Assembly (NCBI RefSeq): GCF_016464425.1
Contig: NZ_JADDKQ010000007.1
Coordinates: forward strand, 62,001 to 126,000
DNA from: Actinotalea solisilvae
Lineage (GTDB): Bacteria > Actinomycetota > Actinomycetes > Actinomycetales > Cellulomonadaceae
Reading direction: 5' to 3'
DNA length: 64,000 nucleotides
Shown: positions 49,332-56,973 of the stretch, piece by piece
Numbering within the stretch: the first letter of the stretch is position 1
How the letters are laid out: every line of letters starts with the position of its first letter
Position numbers and translations under genes: made by a program
The notes under the pieces: model-generated
Seen by the model: the letters and a program-made list of their open reading frames with translations, nothing else
Told to the model about the DNA's origin: nothing
The model's database searches: none

Positions 49332-49925
49332 GTGGAGCCCGACCGCCGCCGCCTCATCGCCCGGCACGCGCTCGAGGTGCTCGCGGCCTCGGGAGCGCGC
49401 GGCCTCACGCACCGCGCGGTGGACCAGGCCGCGGGCCTGCCGCCCGGGTCGACGTCGTACTACCACCGCACGCGCGCGGCGCTCCTGGACGCGTGCCTGG
49501 AGGACCTCGTGCGCCAGGACGAGGCCGAGATCGCCGCACTGGCCCCGGGCCTCGTTGCGGGCGACGAGGAGGGTCTCGCGGCGGTGCTCGCGGCGGTGCT
49601 GCACCGCTGGGCCACGGCGGACCGCGCGCGCCAGCTCGGCCGCTACGAGCTCTTCCTCGAGGCGCTGCGGCGGCCGGAGCTCGCGCGCGCCCTGCACGAC
49701 GGCGGCGTCGCCGTCCGCGCCGCGATCGCGGACGTGCTCGCGGACCTCGGCGTCCGGGACCCGCGGCAGCGCGCCGACTGGCTGGTCGCGGCGGTCGACG
49801 GCGTGCTCTTCGAGCGCATCGCCGGCGCGCGGGCGAGCGAGCCCGTCGACGAGAGCACGTTCGTCGGCGTCGCGCGCTGGCTCGCGCACGCGGCGCTCGC
49901 GCCGGAGCCGCCGTCCGCCGGGTGA
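49332..49925 (+). CDS. TetR-family transcriptional regulator
   Basis: 197 residues from GTG 49332. An ATG at 49296 would place the start between the two operators and is less likely. The DNA-binding domain is [55 protein letters not shown] (about 5-60). The C-terminal helical domain binds an unknown ligand. Divergence from an FAD monooxygenase across twin palindromes indicates a repressor-of-hydroxylase pair controlled by its substrate. Confidence 0.9.
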   Translation: MEPDRRRLIARHALEVLAASGARGLTHRAVDQAAGLPPGSTSYYHRTRAALLDACLEDLVRQDEAEIAALAPGLVAGDEEGLAAVLAAVLHRWATADRARQLGRYELFLEALRRPELARALHDGGVAVRAAIADVLADLGVRDPRQRADWLVAAVDGVLFERIAGARASEPVDESTFVGVARWLAHAALAPEPPSAG

Positions 49926-50017
49926 GGCGTCCGGCGCCCGCGGGACCGCGTGGGCCGTGCGCCTCCCGGTCAGGGACACTGGTGCCAGCGATCCGCACAC
50001 CGACGAGGAGTCACACC

Positions 50018-51034
50018 GTGCCTGAAGGAACTGTCCGCTGGTTCGACGCCGAGCGGGGGTTCGGCTTCCTCGACCTCGGGGACGGCGCCGAGGACGTCTT
50101 CGTGCACGCGTCCGAGATCGTCGGCGACGACGGCCCGCGCGTGCTCCGCGAGGGGCAGACGGTCGAGTTCGAGGTGGGCGAGGGCGACCGCGGCCCCCAG
50201 GCGCGTCGCGTCCGCGTCACGGGCGGACCGGCCGCGGGCGGCGCGCTCGGCGTGCTCGGCACCGTGAGCTGGTACGAGCCGACCAAGGGCTACGGCTTCC
50301 TGGTGCCCGACGGCGGCGGCGCGGAGATCTTCGTGCACAGCTCGGCGATCGTGGGCGGCGGCGTCATCGCGGAGGGGCAGCGGGTCGCGTTCCTCGTCGT
50401 CGACGGCGAGAAGGGGCCGCAGGCGGACCACCTCCTGCCGCTCGGCGCCGAGGCCACGGGGCCCGCCGCCGCCGGGCCCGACGGCGGTGACGGCACCGTG
50501 ACCTGGTACGACGCCGGCAAGGGCTTCGGTTTCGTGGCGCAGGACGACGGCGGTCCGGACGTCTTCGTCCACGCGCGGTCGCTGACCGGCGGGCTGACCG
50601 AGCTGTCCGAGGGCGACCGGGTCACCTTCGAGGTGGCCGAGGGCGACCGGGGGCCCCAGGCCCGCGACGTGCAGCTGGTCGGCGGCGCGCGCCGCCGGGG
50701 CGCGCCCGCGGCGTCGGCCCGCGGCCGGTCGGACCGCCCGGACAGGTCGGAGCGCCCGGCCCGGTCGGACCGTCCGGCCTGGTCGGACCGCCCGGCCCGG
50801 TCGGACCGTCCGGCGCGCTCGGACCGTCCGGTGCGCGGCGGCGAGGGTGTGGTCGCGCGCTACGACGCGGACCGCGGCTTCGGCTTCATCACCCCGGACT
50901 CGGGCGGCGCGGACCTGTTCGTGCACGTCTCGGTCGTGCGGGGCGACGAGGCGCTCCAGGAGGGCGACCGGGTCCGGTTCTCGGTCCGCCAGAGCGACCG
51001 GGGACCGCAGGCGGACGGCGTCGAGCTGCTCTGA
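50018..51034 (+). CDS. Protein with four tandem cold-shock domains
   Basis: 338 residues from a GTG after GAGGAG. Four cold-shock domains lie at about 2-68, 79-141, 158-221 and 276-338. Each has RNP1-like GFGF/GYGF (12-17, 90-94, 168-172, 286-290) and RNP2-like (D/E)(V/I/L)FVH motifs. The last domain is separated by a linker of six RSDRPA-type hexapeptides (237-272). Bacterial cold-shock proteins are normally one domain of about 70 residues. The multi-domain form should bind long single-stranded RNA or DNA. Its exact role is unknown. Confidence 0.9.
   Translation: MPEGTVRWFDAERGFGFLDLGDGAEDVFVHASEIVGDDGPRVLREGQTVEFEVGEGDRGPQARRVRVTGGPAAGGALGVLGTVSWYEPTKGYGFLVPDGGGAEIFVHSSAIVGGGVIAEGQRVAFLVVDGEKGPQADHLLPLGAEATGPAAAGPDGGDGTVTWYDAGKGFGFVAQDDGGPDVFVHARSLTGGLTELSEGDRVTFEVAEGDRGPQARDVQLVGGARRRGAPAASARGRSDRPDRSERPARSDRPAWSDRPARSDRPARSDRPVRGGEGVVARYDADRGFGFITPDSGGADLFVHVSVVRGDEALQEGDRVRFSVRQSDRGPQADGVELL
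50726..50833 (+). repeat. 18-bp tandem repeat coding for RSDRPA units
   Basis: Six copies with the consensus CGGTCGGACCGNCCGGCC encode [30 protein letters not shown] and RSDRPV. They form an Arg/Pro-rich flexible linker before the fourth cold-shock domain. Copy number could vary between strains. Confidence 0.9.
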
Positions 51035-51100
51035 CCGGTGGGTCGGCCTCACGTCCGGGCGGTGGGGGTGCGGCCGGTGAGATCCGGCGGGACGCGCCCC

Positions 51101-51130
51101 TTGTCCGAGCGAGATGTCCGCTCCTAGCCT
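51101..51130 (+). promoter_or_regulatory. Promoter of the 51163-56114 operon
   Basis: TTGTCC (51101-51106) and TAGCCT (51125-51130) are separated by 18 bases and lie 32 bases before the first ATG, which has a GGGGG-type ribosome binding site. Confidence 0.5.
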
Positions 51131-51162
51131 GAAGGTCCGGATCCCGGCGCGGGGGGCGCGAC

Positions 51163-52779
51163 ATGGGCGAGGGCACGTGGGACGACGAGGTCGCAGGAGA
51201 CGCCGACGAGGGCGGAGCGGCGCCCGGGCCACCGACGGCTGAACCTGCAGCGCGGTACCGCGCCGCGGTCCACCAGCTCTTCGACAGCGAGGACGTCGTC
51301 CGCTCGGCCCTGCGGGACCGGCTGGTCGACGCCACCTCGCAGTCCCTGCAGCTGCGCCAGGAGGCGGCGACCGCGTTCTCGGGCTTCTACCCGAGCCGGG
51401 TCTCCGCCGCGGACCGGGAAGCGCTCACCTACCTCGCACCCGGCGACGACCTCATCGGGCTCCTCACCCAGCAGATCGACGACACGCTCCAGGAGCGGCG
51501 CGACGCACCGAGCGCCGGCCGGCTGCGCCTGCACCTCACCCCTCGCCTGCGCGCTCTCCTCGACACCACCGACGCGGACGACGAGCGCGCCGGCCGCATC
51601 GCGCTCGACGCCATCCTCGAGATCGTGCGCGGCGCCGAGCCCCTGCCGCCCGCGGACCCGGTCGCGGTGTCACGCGCAGCGGCGCGCGCCGACGAGCTCA
51701 TCGCGGCGATCACCGACGGCGCGCCGCAGCCGGCAGCGCCTCCGCGGGACGACGGCGCAGGACGACCCGCCGGTCCGCCGGGGCCGCCGGGGCCGCCGGT
51801 GAACGGGTTCGCCGAGGTGGCCGCGAAGCTCGAGGAGCTGCTCGCGGCGATCCGCACGCCGGAGACCGCCCCAGCCTTCGAGGTGCCGTCCCGGCCCGAC
51901 CAGGGGTCGGTGCGCGAGGGCGTGAGCACGTTCGAGCTGCGCTCCGGCCCGGCCGACGTCACCAGCTATCACGACTTCACCCACCTCCGGATCGCGTTCC
52001 AGGGCGTCTGGACGGAGATCTTCGACGGGCAGCTCGAGGCCGTCGGACGGCAGCTCTACGAGGAGGCGGTCAAGCTCAGGACCTTCGCCGGCCTCGACTC
52101 CCAGGCCCAGTCGATCGACACGCTCGACGACCTCAAGCGCCTCATGGAGGAGGTCCGCGACCTCGCGCAGATCACCGTCGACGCCACTCCCAGCGAGGTG
52201 CGGCCGCCGACCACGACGAGCACCCCCGTCAGCCAGACCACGAGCGCCGTCGACGTCGCCAAGGAGGTCCTGCTCGGCGGCCCCACGGGCGACCCGCTGG
52301 TCGACGCGATCCTCAACCCCGGCGGCGCGATCATCGAGGCGATCGGGAACCTCTTCGCCGGCAAGCAGCAGCTCACCTGGGACTCGTTCCCCGGACCGCT
52401 GCCCGTCGGCGGGGACGTCATCACCCTGCGCTTCGAGCCCGAGGCGGTCGAGCCGGGGACCGTCGAGTTCGTGATCGAGAACGGCCCCCAGGCGTGGTGG
52501 TGGAAGGGACTCGAGTTCCGGGAGTTCGACACCCGCGGGAACGTCGTCTCGACCTTCCGCATCTCGAACGACCCCCGCGACACGGGCGTGTGGCAGGCGG
52601 ACAGCTACAACCGGCTGCCGCTCTATACGCCGCAGCTGCAGAACGGGGTCATCGAGTTCCAGAAGGCTGCACCAGGACTCGGTTTCGGCGTCCACACCGG
52701 CTACTACCTCCTCGCCGGCCTGCCGGACCGCATGCCGGACCGGATGCGCGCGATCTTCCGCTGGGAGAAGGACTCCTGA
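51163..52779 (+). CDS. Unknown protein A of a three-gene operon
   Basis: 538 residues that I do not recognise. Residues 30-185 are predicted helical (RYRAAVHQLFDSEDVVRSALRDRL; DERAGRIALDAILEIVRG; ARADELIAAI). A collagen-like GPPGPPGPP linker (about 204-212) leads to a coiled-coil-like stretch (216-232) and a second helical block (270-340). After a Thr/Pro linker and a glycine-rich hydrophobic helix (370-400, DPLVDAILNPGGAIIEAIGNLFAG), the last 130 residues are rich in beta strands and aromatics (AWWWKGLEF, VWQADSYNRLPLYTP). No signal peptide. One base separates it from gene B, so cotranslation is likely. Confidence 0.8.
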   Translation: MGEGTWDDEVAGDADEGGAAPGPPTAEPAARYRAAVHQLFDSEDVVRSALRDRLVDATSQSLQLRQEAATAFSGFYPSRVSAADREALTYLAPGDDLIGLLTQQIDDTLQERRDAPSAGRLRLHLTPRLRALLDTTDADDERAGRIALDAILEIVRGAEPLPPADPVAVSRAAARADELIAAITDGAPQPAAPPRDDGAGRPAGPPGPPGPPVNGFAEVAAKLEELLAAIRTPETAPAFEVPSRPDQGSVREGVSTFELRSGPADVTSYHDFTHLRIAFQGVWTEIFDGQLEAVGRQLYEEAVKLRTFAGLDSQAQSIDTLDDLKRLMEEVRDLAQITVDATPSEVRPPTTTSTPVSQTTSAVDVAKEVLLGGPTGDPLVDAILNPGGAIIEAIGNLFAGKQQLTWDSFPGPLPVGGDVITLRFEPEAVEPGTVEFVIENGPQAWWWKGLEFREFDTRGNVVSTFRISNDPRDTGVWQADSYNRLPLYTPQLQNGVIEFQKAAPGLGFGVHTGYYLLAGLPDRMPDRMRAIFRWEKDS

Positions 52780-52780
52780 G

Positions 52781-54787
52781 ATGCCGACCTCCGACGCACC
52801 CGCGGCCGGGACGGGACGATCCCGCCTCGAGCACCTCCTGCGCGACCTCGACGCCATGCTCAAGCAGCCGTACGCGTTCGACGTGTTCGCCACCGACTCG
52901 GTGAACTTCGGGGTCCTCACCACCTACCGGCAGACCTGGGAGTCGCAGAGCTACCAGGTCGGTGACCTCGTGTCGACGATCCCGCTGGCCCCGAAGGAGG
53001 TCCGGCGCTACACCACCCGCCGGGTGGACAAGCGCACCCGGGCCCAGAAGGAGGTCGACGAGAACCTCCGCACCCAGCGCACCGACACCTCGGACACCGG
53101 GCGGGTCGAGTCGGAGATCGTGGACAAGGCCAGCAAGAAGACGAACTTCAGGCTCACCGCGAACGAGAGCTTCGGCAGCGACGAGACGATGAAGGTCACC
53201 GCCGAGCAGGTCGTCGGCGGGTCGCAGGAGAAGGAGTCGCAGAACACCAAGCGGGCGTTCCACGAGAGCGTGCGCAAGAGCGCCCAGGAGTACCGGCAGC
53301 AGCACCGCACGGAGATCGACACCACGTCGGCCTCGGAGTACGAGGAGACCACCTACCAGGAGATCCAGAACCCGAACGACGAGCTGACGGTCACCTACGT
53401 CTTCTACGAGCTGCAGCGGACCTACCGGCTGAGCGAGCGGCTGCACGCCCTGACCCCGGTGGTGCTCGTCGCGAACGACGTGCCGGCCCCGGACGCGATC
53501 GACGACTCGTGGCTGGTCGCGCACGACTGGGTGCTCCGCCGCGCGATCCTGGACGACTCGTTCCGTCCCGCCCTCGACTACCTGACGAAGAGCTTCGTGG
53601 GGGCCGAGGTGAACATCTCGATCCTGCAGGCGAACGCCGAGGGCCAGAAGAAGGTGGTCGAGTCGATCGGCGAGCAGGTACGCGCGCAGCGTGGCGTGCT
53701 GTCCGCGAGCGAGCGGGAGGTGCTCTCGGCCGTCCAGCAGCTGGGCTCGTCGGAGCAGCAGCAGGGGTTCATCGACATCGTCAAGGGCATCTTCGACCCG
53801 CTCGGGATCGCCGGCACCTCGGACACCGGTGCGGTGGACGCGGCCGAGCTCATGGTCGACTACGCGAAGGAGGCGCGCGACCGTGCCGACCGGGAGCGGG
53901 CCCGGCTGCTCGACCAGTTCACCCTCGCCGTCAGCGCGCTGCAGGTCGCGATCGACAAGCTCTCCACGGCGGTGCGCGAGCACTACGACAACGTCGCGGC
54001 CGTCGACCGGCTGCGGGTCCACGTCAAGGAGAACGTCCTGTACTACATGCAGGCCGTCTGGAGCCACGAGCCGCCCGACCAGCGGTACTTCCGCCTCTAC
54101 GACATCGACGTGCCGATGGTCGAGCTCGCGTCCGACGGCGTGACGGTCGAGGTCAGGCGGGACGCGGGGAGCCTCGCCGACGACCTCCTCGGACGCGAGA
54201 TCGGCGCCGTGGACCTGCCCCTGCCCGAGACGCAGGTGGTGACCCGCAAGCTCGCCGACGTCGCCGACCTCGACGAGGTGCTCGGGTACAAGGGCAACTA
54301 CACGATCTTCCCGCTGCGGCAGAACACGTACCTGACCCTGCGGATGATGGAGGACTACCTGGAGGTCGGCGACGACCTCGTGCTGCGGGACCCGGACGAG
54401 TTCGCCCAGCTCACCGCGGAGGAGCTCGCCGAGATCGCCGCCGCCCTGCACGAGCGCGACCCGGACCGCTTCGACGAGCTCGTCGACCGGATCCGGGCCG
54501 CCCTCGTCGAGAAGGCCGCGTCCCCGCGGACGGGCTCCGACCTCGTCGTCGTGCCGACCACCTCGCTGTACGTCGACGCGCTGGTGGGGACGCACCCTCT
54601 GCTGGAGGACTTCAAGCTCATCCACCGCGCCCTCGACGTGAAGAAGGTCCAGGCCGACGTGCGGCACCAGGAGCTGGAGAACCTGCGGCTCGCGCGCCGG
54701 CTCTTCGGCGGCAAGGACGACGACCCCGACATCGACAAGAACATCGTCGTCACCGAGGGCGTCGGCGTCGTCGTCGACACGGACTGA
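52781..54787 (+). CDS. Unknown protein B of a three-gene operon
   Basis: 668 residues, not recognised. Residues 40-80 (NFGVLTTYRQTWESQSYQVGDLVSTIPLAPKE) are followed by a highly charged, Lys/Glu/Gln-rich helical region (80-195). Long amphipathic coiled coils follow at 280-330 and 365-430, and then a beta-rich domain (440-530). A conserved-looking end reads PTTSLYVDALVGTHPLLEDF and DVKKVQADVRHQELENLRLARRL (590-642). No membrane segment or signal peptide is seen. The size, coiled coils and absence of enzyme motifs suggest a structural or oligomerising subunit. It has more Lys, Gln and Asn than its neighbours. Confidence 0.8.
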   Translation: MPTSDAPAAGTGRSRLEHLLRDLDAMLKQPYAFDVFATDSVNFGVLTTYRQTWESQSYQVGDLVSTIPLAPKEVRRYTTRRVDKRTRAQKEVDENLRTQRTDTSDTGRVESEIVDKASKKTNFRLTANESFGSDETMKVTAEQVVGGSQEKESQNTKRAFHESVRKSAQEYRQQHRTEIDTTSASEYEETTYQEIQNPNDELTVTYVFYELQRTYRLSERLHALTPVVLVANDVPAPDAIDDSWLVAHDWVLRRAILDDSFRPALDYLTKSFVGAEVNISILQANAEGQKKVVESIGEQVRAQRGVLSASEREVLSAVQQLGSSEQQQGFIDIVKGIFDPLGIAGTSDTGAVDAAELMVDYAKEARDRADRERARLLDQFTLAVSALQVAIDKLSTAVREHYDNVAAVDRLRVHVKENVLYYMQAVWSHEPPDQRYFRLYDIDVPMVELASDGVTVEVRRDAGSLADDLLGREIGAVDLPLPETQVVTRKLADVADLDEVLGYKGNYTIFPLRQNTYLTLRMMEDYLEVGDDLVLRDPDEFAQLTAEELAEIAAALHERDPDRFDELVDRIRAALVEKAASPRTGSDLVVVPTTSLYVDALVGTHPLLEDFKLIHRALDVKKVQADVRHQELENLRLARRLFGGKDDDPDIDKNIVVTEGVGVVVDTD

Positions 54788-54791
54788 CCCG

Positions 54792-56114
54792 GTGGCCGCG
54801 CCGGCGGCCCCCGCCCGGCGCCTGGGCACCGTGTGCTGGGACTTCCTCCTCACGCGGCCCGAGCGGAGCGACAAGGGCAAGGGCACCCAGGTCCATCGGG
54901 TGATCCGTGAGCAGCTCGTCCGGTGGTTCCGTGACGCCGGCTACGGCGAACGGGTCCCGGTCGGGCTCCCCGACGCGTCGTACGAGCAGTACACGTCGCG
55001 CAACCGGGTGATGGCGGGCGGGTCCGGGACGGTCGACCTCGCGTACCGGACGAGGGAGTCGCAGAGCGTCGTCGGCTTCATCGAGATCAAGCCGGCGAAC
55101 CTCGAGGGGCTGGCCCATGGTGAGGCGCAGGTCGACAACTACGTCGACAAGGCGAACGCGAACGACGCGCTCAAGCGCCGGCTCACGGCCACGGCGTTCC
55201 TGCGGCTGCCGCCGTCCGCGATCGACCCGCCGCTGCCGCTCGTCGTCTGGCAGTCGCGGTACTTCGAGGTCCGCTGGTGCGTGCCGGGGCTGATCTTCTA
55301 CAAGGAGATCCGCACCAAGGACGACGAGGACAAGGAGAAGGAGAAGGAGAAGGAGAAGCGGACGGCGCAGGAGAAGCCCAGGGACAAGGGCGCGCGTTCC
55401 GCCGCGGAGGCCCAGCCCGCCGACCCGCGCGCGACGGCGGGCGCCCGGCAGATCGTCCTCCCGAACGGGATCAAGATCGACGTGTTCTACCGACCCTGGC
55501 AGGCGCCGTCCTGGATGCCGGCCGAGCTGCGGGACGCCGTGCAGAACGGGACCCTGCGCGACGGCGTCTACCGCGACCTGTACCGGGCCCCCTACCTCCG
55601 CGGCTTCTCCAGCAACGTCGTGGTGTACGTGAAGACCACCGCGCTCGGCCGCGAGTACCAGTTCTACCGGGAGTTCCCCACCGACCCGCAGTACTACGAG
55701 GACCTCGCGCGGCGGCGTGGCCTGTCGGGGTGGCAGACCCGGCTGGTGCAGTCGACGCTGACGACGACCAACCAGGACATGTGGAGCCTGGTGCGACCCG
55801 ACCGCGAGGACCCGCGGGACCTCGACACCGCGCGCGACGAGCTGCGCGGGATCTACGACGGGATCCTCCGGCAGGTGTTCGAGGCCAACATCTCGATCCT
55901 CGGCACGGGCGTGGCCGCGGGTGCCGTGAACAACGCCGCGCGCAGCGCGGGCGCCTTCCAGCGAGGCACCGCGGGGCGGTCGATCGGGCCGCAGGCGCCC
56001 GCCGGGGTGCGCCCCGCGCCGGGCGTCGTGCCTCCGGCCCGGATCCCGGCCCCGGCCGAGAACGCCTACGTCTTCGAGCAGGTGCTCCAGGACCTGCGCA
56101 TCCACCTGCGGTGA
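54792..56114 (+). CDS. Unknown protein C with PD-(D/E)XK nuclease-like N-terminal domain
   Basis: 440 residues from a GTG four bases after gene B. Residues 30-125 show the pattern of a PD-(D/E)XK phosphodiesterase: Glu40 in a helix (HRVIREQLVRWF), Asp82 (GTVDLAYR), Glu98-x-Lys100 (GFIEIKP) and a QxxxY helix (Gln113, Tyr117 in GEAQVDNYVDK). A lysine/glutamate run (about 178-200, KEKEKEKEK) separates it from a C-terminal region with many Tyr and Arg (FYRPWQAPSWMPAELRDAV; YREFPTDPQYYEDLARRRGLSGWQTRLVQ) and a small-residue-rich helix (365-395). Enzymatic activity on nucleic acid is inference from the motif set only. Confidence 0.75.
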   Translation: MAAPAAPARRLGTVCWDFLLTRPERSDKGKGTQVHRVIREQLVRWFRDAGYGERVPVGLPDASYEQYTSRNRVMAGGSGTVDLAYRTRESQSVVGFIEIKPANLEGLAHGEAQVDNYVDKANANDALKRRLTATAFLRLPPSAIDPPLPLVVWQSRYFEVRWCVPGLIFYKEIRTKDDEDKEKEKEKEKRTAQEKPRDKGARSAAEAQPADPRATAGARQIVLPNGIKIDVFYRPWQAPSWMPAELRDAVQNGTLRDGVYRDLYRAPYLRGFSSNVVVYVKTTALGREYQFYREFPTDPQYYEDLARRRGLSGWQTRLVQSTLTTTNQDMWSLVRPDREDPRDLDTARDELRGIYDGILRQVFEANISILGTGVAAGAVNNAARSAGAFQRGTAGRSIGPQAPAGVRPAPGVVPPARIPAPAENAYVFEQVLQDLRIHLR

Positions 56115-56229
56115 CGCGCACGCGCGAACGACCCCCACGGTCCTCGGCGAGGCCCTAGGTTCGGGGAGCGACGCACGCGAGGACGCGCCTCGCGCGTCAC
56201 GCTCGAGCGAGCCCACCGGAGGGCGCTGC

Positions 56230-56802
56230 ATGGCAACCGACGTCGACGTCCTCCCGTCCCCTCGGCGCGCCGCGCCCCGTCGCCTGCCGCGGCGCGCCGT
56301 CGTCGCCGCTCTCGTGGTGCTGGCGCTGACCGTCGCGATCGCCGGCTGGCTCGGCCTGCGCTCCCGTGTCGACCTGCAGCTCACGGGGAGCTCGCTGACG
56401 GGGTTCTCGGCGGACACCTTCGTGGCCGAGGATCCTGAGCCGGGCGCCGCGGTCGCCGTGTACAGGCTGCAGAACGACGGGCCCGTCCCCGCGAGGATCG
56501 CCGTGTCGGCTGTGAGGCCCCAGGCCACGCTGGCGGTCGACCTCGTGTGGTGGGGGGACGAACCTCAGCCCCCGGCGGACGCCCCGGGCGAGGCGCGCGT
56601 GGACCTCGCGCCCGGGGAGTCGGTCGGCGTCAGGCTCGTGCTCGGCGTCGACTGCCACGGGACCCACGGCGACGGCATCGGCTACGGGCCCGGCGCTCTC
56701 CCGCTCGACGTGACGGCGCTGGGCCTCACGCGGGAGGTCCTCCTCGACCTCCACCCCCGACCGTTCGTCAGCTCGGAGGTCGCGATCCCCGCGAGCTGCT
56801 GA
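56230..56802 (+). CDS. Single-span exported protein of unknown function
   Basis: 190 residues, ATG with GGAGGG upstream. A basic leader (RRAAPRRLPRR) and one membrane helix (residues 23-43) put the rest outside the cell. The extracytoplasmic part is Pro-rich and beta-like, with two Cys (CHGTHGDG near 140 and the C-terminal residue). It begins 115 bases after gene C and may belong to that operon or stand alone. No family recognised. Confidence 0.6.
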   Translation: MATDVDVLPSPRRAAPRRLPRRAVVAALVVLALTVAIAGWLGLRSRVDLQLTGSSLTGFSADTFVAEDPEPGAAVAVYRLQNDGPVPARIAVSAVRPQATLAVDLVWWGDEPQPPADAPGEARVDLAPGESVGVRLVLGVDCHGTHGDGIGYGPGALPLDVTALGLTREVLLDLHPRPFVSSEVAIPASC

Positions 56803-56868
56803 GCGGCGCGCCGACAGCGGCGCCGCGCCCCGACCCGTCGAGGCGGGAACACCCGCGGCCCGGCCGAG

Positions 56869-56889
56869 GTTGAGTCGGGTGGGCTCAAG
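56869..56889. promoter_or_regulatory. HAIR operator 1 for HspR
   Basis: GTTGAGT-N7-GCTCAAG matches the HAIR consensus CTTGAGT-N7-ACTCAAG at most positions. It lies about 85 bases upstream of dnaK. Confidence 0.85.
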
Positions 56890-56904
56890 TTCGGCGGTCC
56901 GGAG

Positions 56905-56933
56905 TTGCGCGAGCACCTCGCCGCGCGCAGACT
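56905..56933 (+). promoter_or_regulatory. Candidate dnaK promoter
   Basis: TTGCGC (56905-56910), a 17-base spacer and CAGACT (56928-56933). The -10 abuts HAIR 2, so HspR bound there would block RNA polymerase. Confidence 0.4.
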
Positions 56934-56952
56934 TGAGCGCAGCAGGCTCAAC
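56932..56952. promoter_or_regulatory. HAIR operator 2 for HspR
   Basis: CTTGAGC-N7-GCTCAAC, perfect dyad in six of seven positions, 21 bases before the dnaK ATG and next to its GAAGGAAGG ribosome binding site. Confidence 0.88.
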
Positions 56953-56973
56953 ACGCGAAGGAAGGCATCTCCC

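Noticed and set aside
51163..56114. Prophage or integrative element carrying genes A-B-C
   Set aside because: No integrase, terminase, capsid, tail or lysis motif, no tRNA and no flanking direct repeat are visible; the neighbours are housekeeping genes.
56230..56802. Anti-sigma factor or chaperone role for the protein next to dnaK
   Set aside because: It has one membrane helix and an extracytoplasmic domain but no zinc finger or chaperone motif, so no function can be supported.
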